A DNA stretch of 64,000 nucleotides from positions 1,488,001 through 1,552,000 of the forward strand of contig NC_088777.1 of the NCBI RefSeq assembly GCF_954871325.1, read 5' to 3'. Shown piece by piece: positions 22,342 through 34,398 of this stretch; within the stretch, counting starts at the first letter, position 1, and the number at the start of each line of letters is the position of its first letter. Both the position numbers and the translations under genes were made by a program. Source of the DNA: Gordionus sp. m RMFG-2023. Lineage: Eukaryota > Nematomorpha > Gordioida > Chordodea > Parachordodidae. Below the pieces are notes generated by a model that saw nothing but the letters and a program-made list of their open reading frames with translations, did not search any database and was not told the origin of the DNA.

Positions 22342-23198
22342 AATTTCCAAAAAAAAAGAGAAGACTCCATATTTATTATTCGCGTTCGTTTTTTTTTTAG
22401 ACAAACATAAAAGAAATTTTAATTCGGTTTTTCCTATTCACCATTTTCTTCCTTCTAAAGCGAGATGTATCACATTCCGTGCCTAGTTAAGAAGTTCTGT
22501 CCAAGTTGCCCCACCGGTCCAGATTTTTTGTCCGGTCCGGCTACGAAAAAACCCTACCCGGCCCTCCTTTAAATTTTTTTGTTTTTGTACTAATTTTTCG
22601 GGCCTTTACATTTATTTTTTCACCAATATTAATTACTCTTGTGTCTCGCCCTCTACGGCTAGATTTCTATAACAACCGTCTATAAATATCGTGTTTGGAC
22701 ATCCGTATTGTGTATTTGTAAATTGGAACTTATCGTAAGTAACCAAAATAATTTTTTGTGAATTTATTATAATAATTATATATATATATATATATTTAGT
22801 ATTTTAGTTAGACACATCTCTTAAAAATACAAAGAGATACATATATTGTAACTTATTTTATTTTAAATTATTAATCCAAAGTTAGCTCGAAATTTTAATA
22901 CCCTAGGATGTCCTACCCAGCTCATTATAAATCGGAATACATAATTTATTTTATTATTAACCCCATCCCCCTTCTCTTCCTATATAGTTTTAGTTTATTC
23001 GATCGCCCACTCTTGACGCGTCAAAAGGATCGGGACTTTCTGCTGTTTGAACGTTCCGTCGAACTCCTCTCTTTCGAAGCTACGAACTACGGATGTTACC
23101 AATTTTGAATTTACTATAAACATGGATATTGGGGTGTTACTGAAACAGTTCCTAGACATCTTTCAGAGCTACGTGTCTCTTGTTACATAGTCCCTCCT

Positions 23199-23393
23199 AG
23201 TGTTGCTAAACAGCCAACTCAATAGTTTATCTAGAATAATATTACTCAAGCCCTGAAGATATTGCTCATAGATGGCCACAAAGGTTTAGAACTTCAATTA
23301 GCGAAATCTCGAGCCTTAGGACAATATTTTTCTGGCTTAAATATTGAGTTGGCCGTTTTTAAAAATCGCCTCAAAACGAGCCGTTTACACTAG
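23199..23393. mobile_element. MITE family A copy
   Basis: Left end TAGTGTTGCTAAACAGCC and right end 'aaacgagccgtttacacta'. The flanking 8 bp are similar (gtccctcc and gccccctc), compatible with a diverged hAT-type target duplication. Confidence 0.65.
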
Positions 23394-24184
23394 CCCCCTC
23401 CCTTTTCTTGTACATGCTTCTTGTTGTAAAGATTCTAGTTCGGTAAAAATGGGCGATTACCTTTATCTACACTAGGAATTATCGAAAGGACCCCCCCCCC
23501 CCCACCAATCAACATCGCCATAAAGAAGGTCTTTCAAAATAGCCAACATACTCATTACTCCCTAGGAACCTCTTTGGTGTTCTCTAAACAGCCTTAGGGT
23601 AACGGCCCTTATAAAATGATTCTAATCTCATGATGAGTTGATGGGTTTCACAGCTTGCATTGGAATTCCACGTAAATCGACCTGTTCTACTTCTTTATTC
23701 CATCCGAAAAAAAAACAAAAAGTATTTTTTTTAAAAACAACGAGGTGGGGGGGGGGGGAGGAAAATTGTCATCTAATATAACATAATATTTATCGCATTT
23801 CGTAATTAAAATTAAGGTTAAAAAAAAAGAAGCGAGATTGATTTGTTTTATCTATTCCTATTATCACAAATTCAATGAACTGAATATTGTTTTTTTTAAA
23901 AAATATCTTTTTTATACGATTAATACAAATTTAAAAATGTTTTTTGATTTCAAAATTGAGATAAAATTTTAAAAAATTTAAAATTCCCAAAAAAATATTT
24001 AAAAAAATATACGATATTTATAAAGGACAATTTAAACACATGAATATAAATTACCGGAATTTTTAGCAAATTTATAATTAAAAAAATCGATATTCATTAC
24101 TACACTATATTACATGAACTCATTAAGCGTTCTCGAAGATACAAAAATTTCGGTAGTCTTAATAAATGATTCTATTTAATCATT

Positions 24185-24372
24185 TTGGCCCAGAAAAATA
24201 TCGCCCATTAGCCTCGACATTTCGCTAATATAGATTGTCCCAAACACATTCGTGCCATCTAAGAGAGAGCGAAACCTTCAAGCTTGGAGTAATATTTTGC
24301 CTGGAAAAAATATTGAGTTTTATAGTTTGTTTTTAAAAAATCGGCCAAAATCGTGCCGTTATAACAACATTG
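24185..24372. mobile_element. Degraded MITE family A copy
   Basis: The right half is clear ('aatattttgcctggaaaaaa', 'gtgccgttataacaaca'). The left end is too worn to place exactly. Confidence 0.4.
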
Positions 24373-25415
24373 CATTCCGATCCTAGATCGATTCGGATAT
24401 TCATTTGTGAAGTTCTACCCTGTCCATCCAGCCCCCCCCCCCTAGGGCTTCTACCTACCCACCCTGAATTTACATAAATATGTTACACCAGAGACGGATC
24501 GGATCAACTAGCTTTTACAATCTCAGGGCACTCCTCAAATTTTTCAAGGGGGATTTGGGCCCCTGCGCGACCCCCCTCCCCTTTCATCTCTCCCTTTATA
24601 ACGCTACTCTGTTATACATTCGGTTCATAGACATTATAACAAAAATGCAAAATAATACTTAAAACCAATAAAGTATTTATTACTCCTCATAAAAAATATA
24701 AAATAGTCGATAATTATTTATTTTATTTTTTTTAAAATGTTTGGATGAATTTATCGGCATCGAAGCACGTATTTTGTATATAGTTATTTTTTTATATTTA
24801 CCCATTATTTGAGAACGTCATAATGCCGAAATATGGCGAATCTTCGTAATCGCTCATTATCGCATTTCCGGTTATATATATTCAAAGATTTTGCCTAAAA
24901 TAATTATTCTTAGAAGTATCATGAAATAGTTATAACTACTTCGAATCATGGTGGATGGGATCATAATCTTGAATTAGATTTTGTTCTAATCTAAAATGAG
25001 ATAAATACTAGTTATATAACAATATTTCTGACTAATGTGCGAAATTCGATCATTTTTTGTTAAAAATTAATTTACATTTAACTTGTCTATATTTTGTCAT
25101 AAACCTCATTTTTAAAATATTAAATTTTAAAAAAATCCAATTGGGGAGATAAGATATTTTCTCTTGCATATGTATAATTATTATGAATATTAAATTGTTT
25201 CTTTCAAAAAAAAATTCGTATTTCTATTGGTTCATTTATTCCTTATTTCTATTGGAAGACCATATATGGGCTAATAAAGGTTTTGGGTAATGAGGGTTGG
25301 TCATCATATAGCAAGTCAACTAAACAACGACCCTAACGGAAACACGTGGTTACGACAGATATTATACATATATAGCACCCCGTAGAACCTACTAGTTGAG
25401 AAGAAAAGAAAAACA

Positions 25416-25489
25416 CGTCCTTCCTGGATTCCAATCCAGATCTTTAATATGGTTAACGTTATATGCATTCACCGATAAAGCCACAAACG
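25416..25489 (-). tRNA. tRNA-like relic (tRNA pseudogene or SINE head)
   Basis: On the minus strand this is exactly 74 nt. The acceptor ends pair at six of seven positions (CGTTTGT with AAGGACG, counting G-T pairs). It has an A-box-like tggctttatcggtg, a perfect 5-bp T-stem (CTGGA/TCCAG) and a B-box-like GATTGGAATCC. The D-stem and anticodon stem are poor and the T-loop is one base short, so it is unlikely to work. The duplicated copy is at 32694-32767. Confidence 0.3.
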
Positions 25490-27186
25490 TTAATCGAAAA
25501 AAACCATTTTTTTTTTGTATAAAAAATCAATAACATTTGATGCTATACAATAATTAACCCAAAAGTTTTCTTGTTTTATTCATTTAATAATTTGTTTTAT
25601 TCACTTCATAATTTGTTTTTGTATATTTTCCATTCGTTTTATCGCATTTAACATATTATTTTTCTATTCCAAAATTTTTGCACCTTAAAGAAAGTTTTTT
25701 TGATTACATTTTATAAAAAAAAACTATATAAAATTGATTATGATTTTGATATTTTAATCATAAACAAAAGATCCTATGATAACCCTACACAACAACCTTC
25801 ATTATATTCTTTGTTCCTTGTGACAAAAATTTTGGCGCCAATCTTTTCCGTAACCGTTGAAGCACGAATAAATTTCTGCCAATAAATTATAATATTCATG
25901 GGGATAATATTCTTATACAATGTGATCTCATGCCATTTAAACAAAGCTCAGGGGAATGATAAGGGATTTGAATTTTGCTAAAATATATGAATATCACGTG
26001 ATTATAAAATATTGATATATTTTTATTTTTAAAATTTATAAAGTTTTTATGTTTTGATTTTATAAATTATAATTTTTTGCCAATAAATAATTTTTTTTAC
26101 TATTATTAGCAAATAATCAGAATTGAAATTTAAATAAAATCATCTTTTAAAATATTACAAAATGGAGGAAATATACAGAAGTAACAGAAATAAGTGGGGA
26201 AAAAAATTTAATTTTTTTTAAAAAAATAGGTAATAAAATATCAAAATGTCCGATAAAGGTCTTCAATTATCAAAAAATATAACATATGGCAATAGACACA
26301 ACCGATAAAAAAAAAATTAGCCCATCTTTAACCTTGCGTTTTTTGGGGGAGCTTATCTTTAGATAGTTTCTAACAATCCTGTATTTTTACAATTTTGTGA
26401 TTTGGATTGACAACTAACACATTTTATAAGATACATATAGAGGGGGGGGGGGGGTAAACAATATCTAGTGCTCAAACCGCGAGAAATAAAAACTGTATGA
26501 GGACCCCTCATTTCACTTTTAAATAAATGATCGTTTTTTTCCTATAAAGATATGCACATCAAATATGGTATTATAAAATAACTTCATCCGATTGGATGAA
26601 AATAAATCGCGAAGAATGTAGCATTGCGTAAATGACCGAAACTAGCGCTTAATCAACGGAGAAAGAAAATTCCTTTCGACGTCATTTTTTGATAGCATGA
26701 GCAAATGTATTTAAACTATTATATTAATATCGGTTGTTATCATTGCTAAATTACTTCATTCTTTCCTTGGTGATATTGAATTTAAGGAACTTTTTTTTAA
26801 AAAAAAAGTTTTCTCCGCATTGGCTGATTAGTAAAATTTGGCTAATCTAACATTATAGAGAGTATCTGGTTATATCGATTAAATGAAAAAGACTTTCCGA
26901 AGAGAAAATTTTTGTCGAAATGGAAATAGTATTCCATCAATGGAATGATTAATCTAAATCATGATTTAAATCAAATTTTTTGGGATTAGTTTTACAAAAA
27001 AATATAGTTCGCATATGGTTTTTTAAATAAATTGAAAGGTCTCAATCAATTTCGATACTGGCAGATCGCGCTGCCAGTTGGATCCAGGCATTTATATCAA
27101 TAGATGATATCTGTATTAAACCACCCTCCACCCCTCCCCTTAAAAGAAAATATTCATCTATGTGATTGGACCTTACATCTTCAGGC

Positions 27187-27434
27187 ATCTTTTTTTCTTT
27201 GGTAAGCTCCTTCAATATCTTTCTCTCTTTTATATAATTTATACTTCTTCATATTGGCTCTTAATTTTTGGCCCCATCGTAGTTTTGGCCTTCCTCTTTT
27301 ACGTTTCCCCATAACTTCCAAACTCTCAACCTTATTTTTCAATATAGTTCATAGGCCTACTCCTTGTGTGCCCATAAAACCTAAGTCTGTTCACCATTAT
27401 CTTAGTCTTGATGGGCACTACCTTTAAACTAGTA
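27187..27434 (-). mobile_element. 5'-truncated LINE fragment (reverse transcriptase C-terminus)
   Basis: Minus-strand frames read RLRFYGHTRSRP, then GKRKRGRPKLRWG, the typical end of non-LTR retrotransposon ORF2 ('RLRW.GHV.R', 'GKR.RGRP..RW'). A run of T at the left (A on the minus strand) fits the 3' tail. The matching site in the duplicated copy (near 35703-35718) is empty, so this piece inserted after the duplication. It is short, with at least one frame break. Confidence 0.65.
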
Positions 27435-27605
27435 CGTCAAAATCCTTATATTTGAAACATTTTTCCCTACTAAAATAATAATTGATATTCCATATTTTAA
27501 AGCTATTTCTTCCAGCTTCTGTATTAGCACTCATACTTTTAAGAATTATATTATTTTTTTTAATCTCAACGTTTTACCGCTTATTTATAGATTTAGACTC
27601 AAATA

Positions 27606-27971
27606 TTAAGAAACTTTAAAATAGCGTTCAATCGAACTACTTACCCTCCAGTTTATGATGGGCCTGCCCATGCCATGGATATGGCGGGAAGTGTCTAAGT
27701 GGGTGTTTTTTGAGTAGAGTGTGATACTCGGGCGGTGATTGACATCTTGGTTAGAATTCGGGAAGGATCGCATTTTTTTCTGAAGCTAACCCAGGTAATT
27801 TTGTATCATAGCAGATCGGAAGCAAGCATATGGTTCCATGATTAAATATAAATTGGTGTATGTTGTGCTTGGACGAGGTTTAACAGAATCCTTTTTCCGT
27901 TTTTGTAATAATATTGTTATAATAGATTTAATTGTCAATACAATCTAATATTTTCTTCTTATTCATAAAGG
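27606..27971. other. Short unassigned spacer
   Basis: Less AT-rich than its surroundings, with nothing recognised, between the direct duplication and an hAT element. Confidence 0.4.
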
Positions 27972-27979
27972 GTTTAAAG

Positions 27980-28541
27980 ACAGGTGTTCGAACCGTTAAG
28001 TAGCGGTTCTGTTGGTTTCGGTTGGTTACGGATTTTATAATTTTATAAAGGATTCATTTCATTTCGGGTTTTTTTTTGAAGAAATTTATATCGGTTCGGT
28101 TCAGAATGTATAGCGGTTCTTTTCGGTTCTTTACGGTTTTTTATATATTATTTTAAAAAAACCGGGCCGGGACTGTAAATTTTTTTTTTTAAAAAAAACC
28201 TACTAGGCTGGCCCGACAAATGATACCTCTGCAGGTCTCCGCTATATATCTATTAATCTTAGAGAAAAATCTTGTTAATTTATATTTTTGAAACATTTAC
28301 TATTCAATGTAACTAGTCATTTGCCTAATTAATCTCTTATTAAATTGCGTATGTAAATTTAAAAACAATAAAAACTTGGTATTGATTGTCTCCAAGGAAA
28401 ATTAAAATTTTGAATAAATTATTTTTAAACCCCCACCGGTTCAAAAATTTTTTATAACACTTCGGTCTGCTCTTTTTATATTTATTTTATAACGGATCGG
28501 TTACGATTCAGAAAATTATAACGGTTCGGTTAGAAGTCCTG
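27980..28541. mobile_element. Non-autonomous hAT element (family D) with 8-bp target duplication
   Basis: Flanked by exact 8-bp repeats GTTTAAAG (27972-27979 and 28542-28549). The ends are inverted versions of 'caggtgttcgaaccgtta' and 'ttcggttagaagtcctg', and the subterminal regions are full of 'aaccgt' or 'acggtt' words as in the copies at 33337 and 42034. A GC-rich family E piece is nested near 28157-28250. No transposase frame survives. Confidence 0.75.
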
Positions 28542-28689
28542 GTTTAAAGTGAAGGTTAAGGAATGTAAAAGGTTAAAACTAAGATTAAGTTCGACTATAA
28601 ATAAGTTCTTCGCTGGTTACGTTTCCTCTATTGTAATGGTGTCTGAATTCTCGTCTAAATATATTCATCACTTAATACATATAAAAGAG

Positions 28690-28783
<94 letters not shown>

Positions 28784-29559
28784 TCGATCTTTGTTAATAT
28801 AACGCAATTTTCTTTATAATGTAAAGCATGTTTTTTTATTAATATCGTCCATCCAAATTGAAAATTATATTTTATCGTCTGCCTTTTTTTTTTATATCTT
28901 CGAATTTTTAAATATTCCATTTTTTAAAAGATCTAAGTAAGTTCCCTTTTTTATGTAATTTTTACAAAATGGAGAATAAGATGTTTACGTTATTTATTTA
29001 TTTTTTTTAAAAATGGTTGCTAAATGCCAAACGATAATTTTACCAATTTCCTTAATGCCATTTATCGTTTAGAACGGACTAAATTTGGGGGACACTATTA
29101 TGTTACCATGAAATTTGAAGGGAGGTTTAGAGGGTTGTAACACGAAGGCCCGCCCGCCCACCCATTGGCTAATGTTTAACGCGCTTAACCCAATATTTTA
29201 AAATGATTTTTTATTGGTTCGCATGATGGAATACATTTCTGGTTAAATTACGATTTTTTTAAACCCCACGAAAATAAATTTAGAATTGGAAAATAACGCA
29301 CAAATTTGTTAACAGCTGATTTTGTCGAAAAGGTATTCCAGTACATATAAAATATTTAGGAATATAAGTTTGATTCAATCAGTAAATATTCATATAAAGT
29401 AACACCCATGACCGGAATTTGATGAAAGTAAGAAAAAAAAATTTAGAAAGACTCTAGTTAGCAAACCATCCTATCACAAATGCACTAAAATGTCAAAAAG
29501 CTTAAAAATTATTCATTTTCTGAAATGATATTAAAAATTTTGGGCTAAACCAGAGCGGA
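28542..29559. other. AT-rich spacer with a GAAA tract
   Basis: A (GAAA)n tract at 28690-28783 (about 23 units). The remainder is AT-rich and unassigned up to the right inverted arm. Confidence 0.6.
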
Positions 29560-30600
29560 TAATTTATACATAAAATTGGCCAGCTTAGTTTTGAAACTCC
29601 AAAAAAAATGTTAATTCTCTTTGTAATTTTAAGAGATGTGTCTAACTATAAGAGTAAATTCACAAAATTTTTTTAAACTTATTTACAATATGTTAATATC
29701 GAACACGACATTTATAAACTGGTGTTATAGAAATCTAAACCGTAGAGGTAGAGATATAAAAATCTTTAATAGATATTGGTTAAAGAAAAATAAATAAGAT
29801 ATATACAGATGTAAAGGCCCGAAAAATTAGTATGAAAAAATTTTTTTCGTAGATGGACCGGACAAAAAATTTTAGACCGGCGGGGCAACTTGGACTAAAC
29901 TTCTTAACGAGCCACGGGCTGGGCTTGTTTAGTACGATTTAAATCTGAAATATGATACATCTCGCTAAAAAAAAATTTTATGTTTGTCTAAAAAAAACAA
30001 ATGCGAATAATAAATATGGAGGTCCTCTCCTTTTAAGGAAATTTGATATCCTTCCGCTTAAATTAATTTCGTAAAAAAAAGTTTAAAAAAAAAGATGATG
30101 TCCTTCCGCCTAAATTAATATTGAAACAAAGTTTTAAAAAAATTTAGTATCCTTCCGCTTGTTTGCGTTTTTTTTTTCAAAATGGTTGCTAACGCCAAAC
30201 GGTAATTTTACCAATTTGCATGAGGCCATGGCATTATGGGCTCTTCTCAATTTGTTCGCACTATGAGACATGACCAAAAACGCGATCATTTTAGGAGTAT
30301 ATGTCGTATTGGGATATTGAATCCACAGGGATTTGGAATTTCTATTTCAAAATCATTTATCGATGACGATTTTAAAATTTTAAACATCTGATTTGACCGG
30401 AAATGTATTTCGTGTGTACAGGAGTATACTCGCAGGGCAAATTTTTTTAACAATTTCGCCGTTACAATTTCGCACCCTCAGAAAATTCTCTTAGCGTATT
30501 CTAATTTTTATGTGGATTTTTTACATTTCTGGTTAAATCAGATTTCATGAATTTTCTCTCGGTAAAGGATCTTATTATCAATAGATTTCATATCTCAATC

Positions 30601-30885
30601 AATGACATAAAATAATACCTAGACTGACGATGCATTCATTAAAACTGTACATCATTGAAAAACAGCTGGGGACGCCATTTTAATTACGGCAAACTTTATG
30701 AAAGAATCGCCTGATCATCGAGATAATGAGGCAAGAAAGTTATCAATTTAATGGTAGTTTTTAATATGGAATAATTACTATATGGGTAACCAAAATGGGC
30801 GGGACCAGCTGATTTGCATTCAACAAAGCGCTTTCAAATGCATTATTATAAATGTCAGTTCTAGGTATTATTATATATCACAGAT
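30601..30885. mobile_element. MITE family B, complete copy
   Basis: Left end 'aatgacataaaataatacct' and right end 'ctaggtattattatatatca'. The internal 'accagctgatttgcattcaa' is shared with the 16.5 kb copy. It is absent from the left inverted arm and so inserted after that duplication or was lost there. Confidence 0.65.
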
Positions 30886-31310
30886 CTCAATATGGGCATA
30901 TATTACATTAATCATTTTTTGGGTTTCGTCATATGCTTGGATTGAGTTAATGGTCAGAAACTGATCTGAGCATGCGCGATTTACCTTCACTGATCAAAAT
31001 AAAGAAGTCTCATCATATTGTCACCAAAATTTATTTGTTTTCATTTTTAAAGAAAAAAAAATTATGTATAATAATCGATTGATTTTCGAATTTTTTTTTT
31101 ATATTTTTATATAGATAATTAATATTAAAAAAAAAAAATTTTTCACCAAATTCCTCCACAAGTGAAATATAAAAAATATAATTCAGGTTATATTTAATAT
31201 CAAGGTCATTTTCATCATTTTGAATAATATTTTATCTGATATTTATTATGGAGTTTATAGATTTTGGTTTCCATCCTTTTATCATTTTTAAGTTTCTTTA
31301 AAAAAAAATT

Positions 31311-31404
31311 TCTTCTCTTCTCTTCTCTTCTCTTCTCTTCTCTTCTCTTCTCTTCTCTTCTCTTCTCTTCTCTTCTCTTCTCTTCTCTTCTCTTCTCTTC
31401 TCTT
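31311..31404. repeat. (TTCTC)n microsatellite, i.e. (GAGAA)n on the other strand
   Basis: About 18 pure five-base units at the position that corresponds to the GAAA tract of the other inverted arm (21279-21408). Confidence 0.95.
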
Positions 31405-31708
31405 TTACTTTATATAGTTGCAAAATATTAGAATAAAAAAAAGTTTAATTTTTTAAGATTAAGGTTAAATTTTGACAATTAATAATATTACCACAAAAAA
31501 TAAAAATAAGTTATATATAATAAATGTTTATTTATATTTATAAAATTAAATTTAAAATATATTTAGATTTTTAAAAAAATGTTCAGTAAATAAAAAAAAA
31601 TTTAAAAAAATTGATATTCGAAAAATTTTAGCAAAAGAAAATCTAAAAAATTTTAAATTTCGGTTAAAAATATTATTTTAATTTATTTAAAATATTTTTT
31701 TAAATTAA

Positions 31709-32255
31709 ATGAAAATTATTGGATTTCTTATCAATCATAAATTCGTCATATTAACTATAATAATTCACTTTTACAACGATCTAACGCACGATAAAATATG
31801 GAGTGTCCGAGCGGATATCGACTTTTTGTACAGGAAAGGATGCATCATAGAGACGGGGGGGGATACCCCAATTCTATTAACGTTCAGTACACTCGAAGGC
31901 AGCTCGCGGTTAAACAAAGAAACGGTAATCTGAGTAGCGTAAAATCGCCCTCGCTTTCCGTACAGTCACCGATAAATATCAGAACGAGCGAAACCATCAA
32001 AGCCAACTTCAAGGATTATTCTCTGCATTTCCGCAATACGAATTGGAGAGTCCGGTTACCAGTACGTGGAGAATAGAAAAAACGCGTTACGGGTTTCTGC
32101 TAAAGGCTGCTCGGGGATGGGAAGGCGGTAGCCTACGAGTTCGTGCAGGCCCATTTCCACTGGGGCGTAGTCGGGGGGAGCACGGTGAGATCCGAACATT
32201 CTAGAGACGGCCAATTTTACCAGTTAAAAAGCCATTTGTTGCATGGAGTCTAATC
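31709..32255 (+). pseudogene. Truncated alpha carbonic anhydrase pseudogene
   Basis: Starts with the same ATG and signal peptide as carbonic anhydrase 3 (MKIIGFLINHKFV) and follows it through QSPINIRTSETIK and the FHWG region. The frame changes at a G-run near 31855 and again near 32037. About 28 bp corresponding to NGILPFIEV are missing near 32107. Similarity ends at about 32255, just after the position of His187, at the junction with the direct duplication. The C-terminal third, including the TAPPC loop, is gone. It cannot make an enzyme and shows how the duplications were laid down. Confidence 0.9.
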
Positions 32256-32693
32256 GGAATTATATATTCAACGATTTGGCCCTAAAATTATAGTTATTGG
32301 TATAAAACTTTTGTGTAAATAGTTATAAATACTTCGAATCATAAGACGATCATATTAATAAAGGGGTCATAATCTTGAATAGTTTTTGTTCTAATCTAAA
32401 ATTGCGATAAATAATGATTATATGTAAAACAATACATCTTAATGCGAAATTCGATCATTTTTTTGTAAAAAAATTAATATATTATTTAACTTGTGCCGAG
32501 TGATCAAAAAAAATCGTATTTCTATTGGCTCATTTATTCCTTATTTCTATTGGTATACCCTTATTTGGATGATAACCAAATATTTATATCAATTTGTCTC
32601 CTTAATTTATAAAGAGGGGCTAATAAATGTTTTCGGTAATGAGCGTTACGCCCGATATTTTATATATAACACCCCGTAGAACCAATTAGTTGG

Positions 32694-32767
32694 CTGTCCT
32701 TCCTGGATCCCAATTCAGATCATTAATACGGTTTATAATAATTCATTCACCGACTAAGTCACAGACG
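32694..32767 (-). tRNA. tRNA-like relic, duplicated copy
   Basis: Counterpart of 25416-25489. The A-box-like tgacttagtcgg is closer to consensus here, but the acceptor and T-stems are worse. Same length, 74 nt. Probably non-functional. Confidence 0.25.
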
Positions 32768-33336
32768 TTACTCAAAAGAAAAATCAATTTTTTTATATAT
32801 AAGTTCATTTATTTTGTGCAAAATATCAATATTTTTGTAATAAAAATTAATTTATTTGTATGAAGAATCAATTTTTTGTATAAAAATCAATAACATTCAA
32901 CGATATACAATAATTAACCCAAAGTTTTTTCTTGTTATATTTTTATACCAAAAAAAAATTTGTTTTATTCATTTCATAATATGTTTTATTCATTATTTCA
33001 TCATTTGTTTTATTCATTTCATAATTTGTTTTGTATGTACCATTCGTTTTTCGTATTTACATATTATTTTCTATTCCAAAAAATTAAATTAATTTTCTAA
33101 AAAAAAAACTATAAAAAAAACTTTATAAAAATTGATTTTTGATATTTAAACATAAAACAAGATTTTATGATAAACCCTACAAGCAACTTTGATTATTACA
33201 TTCTTTTTCTTTGTGAGAAAATTTTGGCGCCAATCCATTCCATATTTGTGGAAGCAGGAATTAATTTAATTCCAGATCTAAATCAATAATTGGATCGGAT
33301 TGGCTTGATATTTTTATTTTTAGGGCACTTCCGGTC

Positions 33337-33930
33337 CAGGGACCCTGAGTGAACCGTAACGAACCGTTAAACCATTATAAACCGTTATGAATATTTGAAC
33401 CATAACCGTAACCGAACCGATATAATTATTTTTTGAAGGAGTAAAAAATAACCTTTATAAAAAACGATTAAACTGGTTCAAACCGGTTCAGTTTTTGAAA
33501 TAATTTGAATATCCAGATTTATATTTACTTGCTCTTATAGTACTGGCGGTTCCCGTAACACAAGTTACGGTAGAAAGGGCTTTTTCGGGGCCAAAATTTG
33601 TGTTATCGTCACATCTAACAAAAAGGAATCCATTTATATTAAGAAAATATATTACTTATACGTTCAAATACTATATTTAAAAAATGAGTTATTTTGAATC
33701 TTATATATATATATATATTTTATATATGATTCATAGATGCTTATAATAAAAATAAATTAGAAGTTGGTGTCGCTTCAATAAAAAAAAAAATTCTAACCGT
33801 TATGAACCTTTATAAACCTTTATAATTAGCTGAATAGGAAGCCAACCTTTATAAATTTCTTCTTAAGAACCGTAACTAAAACGTAACCATTATAATTTTT
33901 TACGTGAACCGTAAATAAACTGAACCGTTA
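33337..33930 (+). mobile_element. hAT element with transposase C-terminal remnant (family D)
   Basis: Left end CAGGGACCCTGAGTGAACCG. The frame at 33528-33671 reads LAVPVTQVTVERAFSGPKF, then [12 protein letters not shown], the hAT dimerisation (hATC) region. The rest of the transposase is missing. It aligns inverted with 42034-42586 over almost its whole length. The right end is unclear and I could not find its target duplication. Confidence 0.75.
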
Positions 33931-34242
33931 TAAATAACGGTTCGAATTTTTAGTGTATTTTTTTAAAAATTAGTATAAATATTATTAACTGTTATATATA
34001 TATACAATATATCATATAAAATTAAAAAATAGTATATATTATTTAGTCGGGGTTGAAAATCAATTGCTGTATTCGAGAAAATATTTTAAACGTTTTATTC
34101 ATTCATAACCATATAATAATACTAAATTATCAAATTAAAAAGTAAAAAAATTTTAAGAGATAAAATAAAATAAATACAAAGAAAAATTAAAAGTATAAAA
34201 GATTAAAAATTATGTGCGAAAAATAATAAGTTCCGTAAATAG

Positions 34243-34398
34243 TATAGTGTACCACCTAACTTTAGTCAGCTATGAAGCTATAACGCAGCGTAGCCATGGG
34301 TTTTTAACCAATCATATTCGTCGAATCGATCTTCAAGATGAGACTCAACTTAGAGGTTTATAAAAGCTTGACTAAACTTAGGTAATTTAGCAAGACTA
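34243..34398. mobile_element. MITE family C copy (hAT-like)
   Basis: Flanked by GTAAATAG (34235-34242) and GTAAACAG (34399-34406), an 8-bp target duplication with one mismatch. The core is shared with 87-272 and 63658-63840, in reverse relation. Confidence 0.6.

Larger units (their letters stand above)
20385..22890. repeat. Left arm of a large inverted duplication
   Basis: Matches 29560-32255 in reverse orientation. Anchors are the first half of the carbonic anhydrase gene, 'aatgatgaaaatgaccttga' (21503; inverse near 31202), the triple 'ggcggaaggat' block (22220-22341; inverse at 30046-30160), 'gactccatatttattattcg' (22363; inverse near 30010), and 'gttagacacatctcttaaaa' (22808; inverse near 29640). 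The arms are about 2.5 kb with about 6.7 kb between them. Confidence 0.8.
22891..24889. other. AT-rich spacer with two family A MITEs
   Basis: Between the left inverted arm and the direct duplication. Contains MITEs at 23199-23393 and about 24185-24372, and homopolymer runs of G or C near 23490, 23750 and 24431. No gene recognised. Confidence 0.5.
24890..27605. repeat. Direct segmental duplication, left copy
   Basis: Aligns in the same orientation with 32256-35900. Anchors include 'tacttcgaatcat' (24939 and 32329), 'cgtatttctattgg' (25217 and 32515), 'acaataattaaccca' (25548 and 32907), 'atattacaaaatggaggaaa' (26151 and 34655), 'gctgccagttggatccag' (27070 and 35610), and 'aaagctatttctt' near the end. 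The left copy has a LINE fragment that the right lacks; the right has an hAT element and a MITE that the left lacks. Confidence 0.8.
29560..32255. repeat. Right arm of the large inverted duplication
   Basis: Reverse match of 20385-22890. It ends abruptly at about 32255 inside the carbonic anhydrase copy, where similarity switches to the direct duplication (24890 onward). Confidence 0.8.
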
